Positions 5,712 to 6,812 of a DNA stretch of 6,812 nucleotides are shown piece after piece. The DNA comes from Chloroflexota bacterium (lineage in GTDB: Bacteria; Chloroflexota; Dehalococcoidia; Plut-88900): positions 1-6,812 of the forward strand of contig JADFJI010000122.1 of assembly GCA_022566235.1 (NCBI GenBank), given 5' to 3'. Position numbers and translations under genes: made by a program. Under the pieces are notes generated by a model, which saw nothing but the letters and a program-made list of their open reading frames with translations, made no database searches and was not told the DNA's origin. How positions within the stretch are numbered: the stretch's first letter is position 1; each line of letters opens with the position of its first letter.

Positions 5712-6812
5712 ATGACCACTACAGAGTACGAGCACAACGTAGTCCTCGCGACCGGGGAATACAACGTCGTAGGTACCCGGCCCATCCGGCCCGACGGCGT
5801 CGACAAGGTTACGGGTCGCGCCCAATACGGAGGTGACTTCCAGGCCAGCGATCTTTTATACGGCAAGACCCTGCGGAGCCCTCACGCCCACGCCCGGATC
5901 AGGTCTATCGATACCACTAAAGCCGAGGCCTACCCAGGCGTGCAGGCGGTGGTCACAGCCAAAGACTTCCCCACCATGGGGGCCGACATAACTATGGTGG
6001 CGGGAGAGATCACCCTGAGCCTCAAGTTTCTGAGGGACAATGTGCTGGCCAGTGACAAGGTCCTTTACAAGGGCCATCCGCTGGCCGGCGTGGCCGCCGT
6101 AAACGTCCACGTGGCCGAAGAGGCGCTGGCGCTGATCGAAGTGGAGTACGAAGTCCTGCCACCAGTCACCACCGTCCTCGACGCTCTCAAAGACGACGCT
6201 CCACTCCTACACGAAGACATGAAGACCGAGGAGTTCGGCCAGAAGACCGATCGGTCTAGCAACGTGGCCTCCCACTTTCAGCACCGGATGGGCGACGTGG
6301 AGAAGGGGTTCGCCGAGGCCGACGTGGTTATCGAGCGAGAGTTCAACACCAAGACGGTCCACCAGGGGTACATCGAGCTGCACAACGCCACAGCTTTTTG
6401 GAACAGGGACGGCAGGGTAACCATCTGGTGCAGCACCCAGGGGCCCTTCGAGGTCCGGGATGCAACGGCGAAGGTGCTCGGGCTCAACGTGTCCGACATC
6501 AATCTGGTGCCGATGGAGATCGGCGGAGGCTTCGGAGGGAAGTTCGAGCCTTATGGTGATCCCGTTGCGGCACTGCTGTCTAAGAAGACCGGTCATCCGG
6601 TGAAAATCGTAATGACTCGAACGGAGGAGTTCGAGAGCACGGGCCCAACCCCCGGGTCCTACATAAAGGTCAAAATAGGGGCGACCAGGGAAGGCAAAAT
6701 CATAGCCGCTCAGGCCTATATGGCTTACGAGGCAGGCGCCTATCCTGGCTCGCCGGTGGGCGCCGGGGCGCTGTGCATCTTCGGGACATACGATATTCCC
6801 AACCTCCTCATC
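5712..6812 (+). CDS. Xanthine dehydrogenase-family molybdopterin-binding subunit, 3' end cut off
   Basis: The first 367 codons of a large molybdenum-hydroxylase subunit; the frame is open to the last base, and family members are about 750-800 residues, so roughly half is missing. The family hydroxylates N-heterocycles, aldehydes or CO at a Mo-molybdopterin-cytosine-dinucleotide centre, with electrons passing to FeS and FAD subunits. Residues 20-41 carry the typical opening (VGTRPIRPDG, then VTGRAQYGGD). RSPHAHARI (55-63), the small a/b hammerhead domain to about residue 150, HQGYIELHNA (217-226), the Gln243 of STQGPF expected near the Mo centre, and GGGFGGKFE (271-279), a cofactor-binding loop, follow in order. 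The loop that separates CO dehydrogenases (AYxCSFR) from other members lies beyond the edge, so CoxL can be neither claimed nor excluded. The ATG at 5712 has an AGGA seven bases upstream; a GTG at 5661 with GAGG six bases upstream is an alternative adding 17 residues. It probably shares a transcript with the deacylase. Confidence 0.88.
   Translation, partial: MTTTEYEHNVVLATGEYNVVGTRPIRPDGVDKVTGRAQYGGDFQASDLLYGKTLRSPHAHARIRSIDTTKAEAYPGVQAVVTAKDFPTMGADITMVAGEITLSLKFLRDNVLASDKVLYKGHPLAGVAAVNVHVAEEALALIEVEYEVLPPVTTVLDALKDDAPLLHEDMKTEEFGQKTDRSSNVASHFQHRMGDVEKGFAEADVVIEREFNTKTVHQGYIELHNATAFWNRDGRVTIWCSTQGPFEVRDATAKVLGLNVSDINLVPMEIGGGFGGKFEPYGDPVAALLSKKTGHPVKIVMTRTEEFESTGPTPGSYIKVKIGATREGKIIAAQAYMAYEAGAYPGSPVGAGALCIFGTYDIPNLLI

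Noticed and set aside
6207..6596. 129-codon minus-strand frame antisense to the molybdenum hydroxylase
   Set aside because: It lies opposite the conserved STQGPF and GGGFGGKFE coding segments and has no motif of its own.
5712..6812. Calling the molybdenum subunit a CO dehydrogenase (CoxL)
   Set aside because: The diagnostic AYxCSFR loop lies beyond the window edge, so the assignment cannot be supported; the broader family name is used.

Overview
The window is a bacterial metabolic gene neighbourhood of moderately high GC (upper fifties by eye), with strong Shine-Dalgarno sites and occasional GTG starts. No marker gene is present. The gene style (Mo-hydroxylase, amidohydrolases and an amidase side by side, plus a tiny zinc-ribbon protein) recalls environmental Chloroflexota or related soil, marine and groundwater bacteria, but this is a weak inference and the phylum is not fixed by the sequence.

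Layout: two gene sets diverge from an intergenic region at 3530-3867. Leftward (minus strand) lie a dihydropyrimidinase/hydantoinase-type cyclic amidohydrolase (2147-3529), an amidase-signature hydrolase 52 nt behind it (703-2094), a 312-nt gap carrying a relic of a second amidase, and a 77-residue zinc-ribbon protein (157-390) that has its own promoter-like sequence. Rightward (plus strand) lie a complete N-acyl-D-amino-acid deacylase-type amidohydrolase (3868-5556) and, after 155 nt, the first 367 codons of a molybdopterin-binding subunit of the xanthine dehydrogenase/aldehyde oxidase/CO dehydrogenase family, which runs off the right edge.

Functionally the four large genes read as a set for breaking C-N bonds in cyclic or acylated nitrogen compounds. 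A molybdenum hydroxylase could oxidise an N-heterocycle, the cyclic amidohydrolase could open a ring amide or imide, and the amidase and the deacylase could release ammonia, an amine or an amino acid. Each enzyme class is well supported by catalytic or metal-binding motifs. The joint pathway and its substrate are inference.

The least ordinary items are the amidase relic at 516-579 (27 identical bases in a row with the intact amidase, same strand, reading frame kept over about 19 residues), the combination of enzyme classes around one divergent promoter region, and the uncertain start of the molybdenum hydroxylase. No RNA gene, CRISPR array, insertion sequence or phage gene was recognised.
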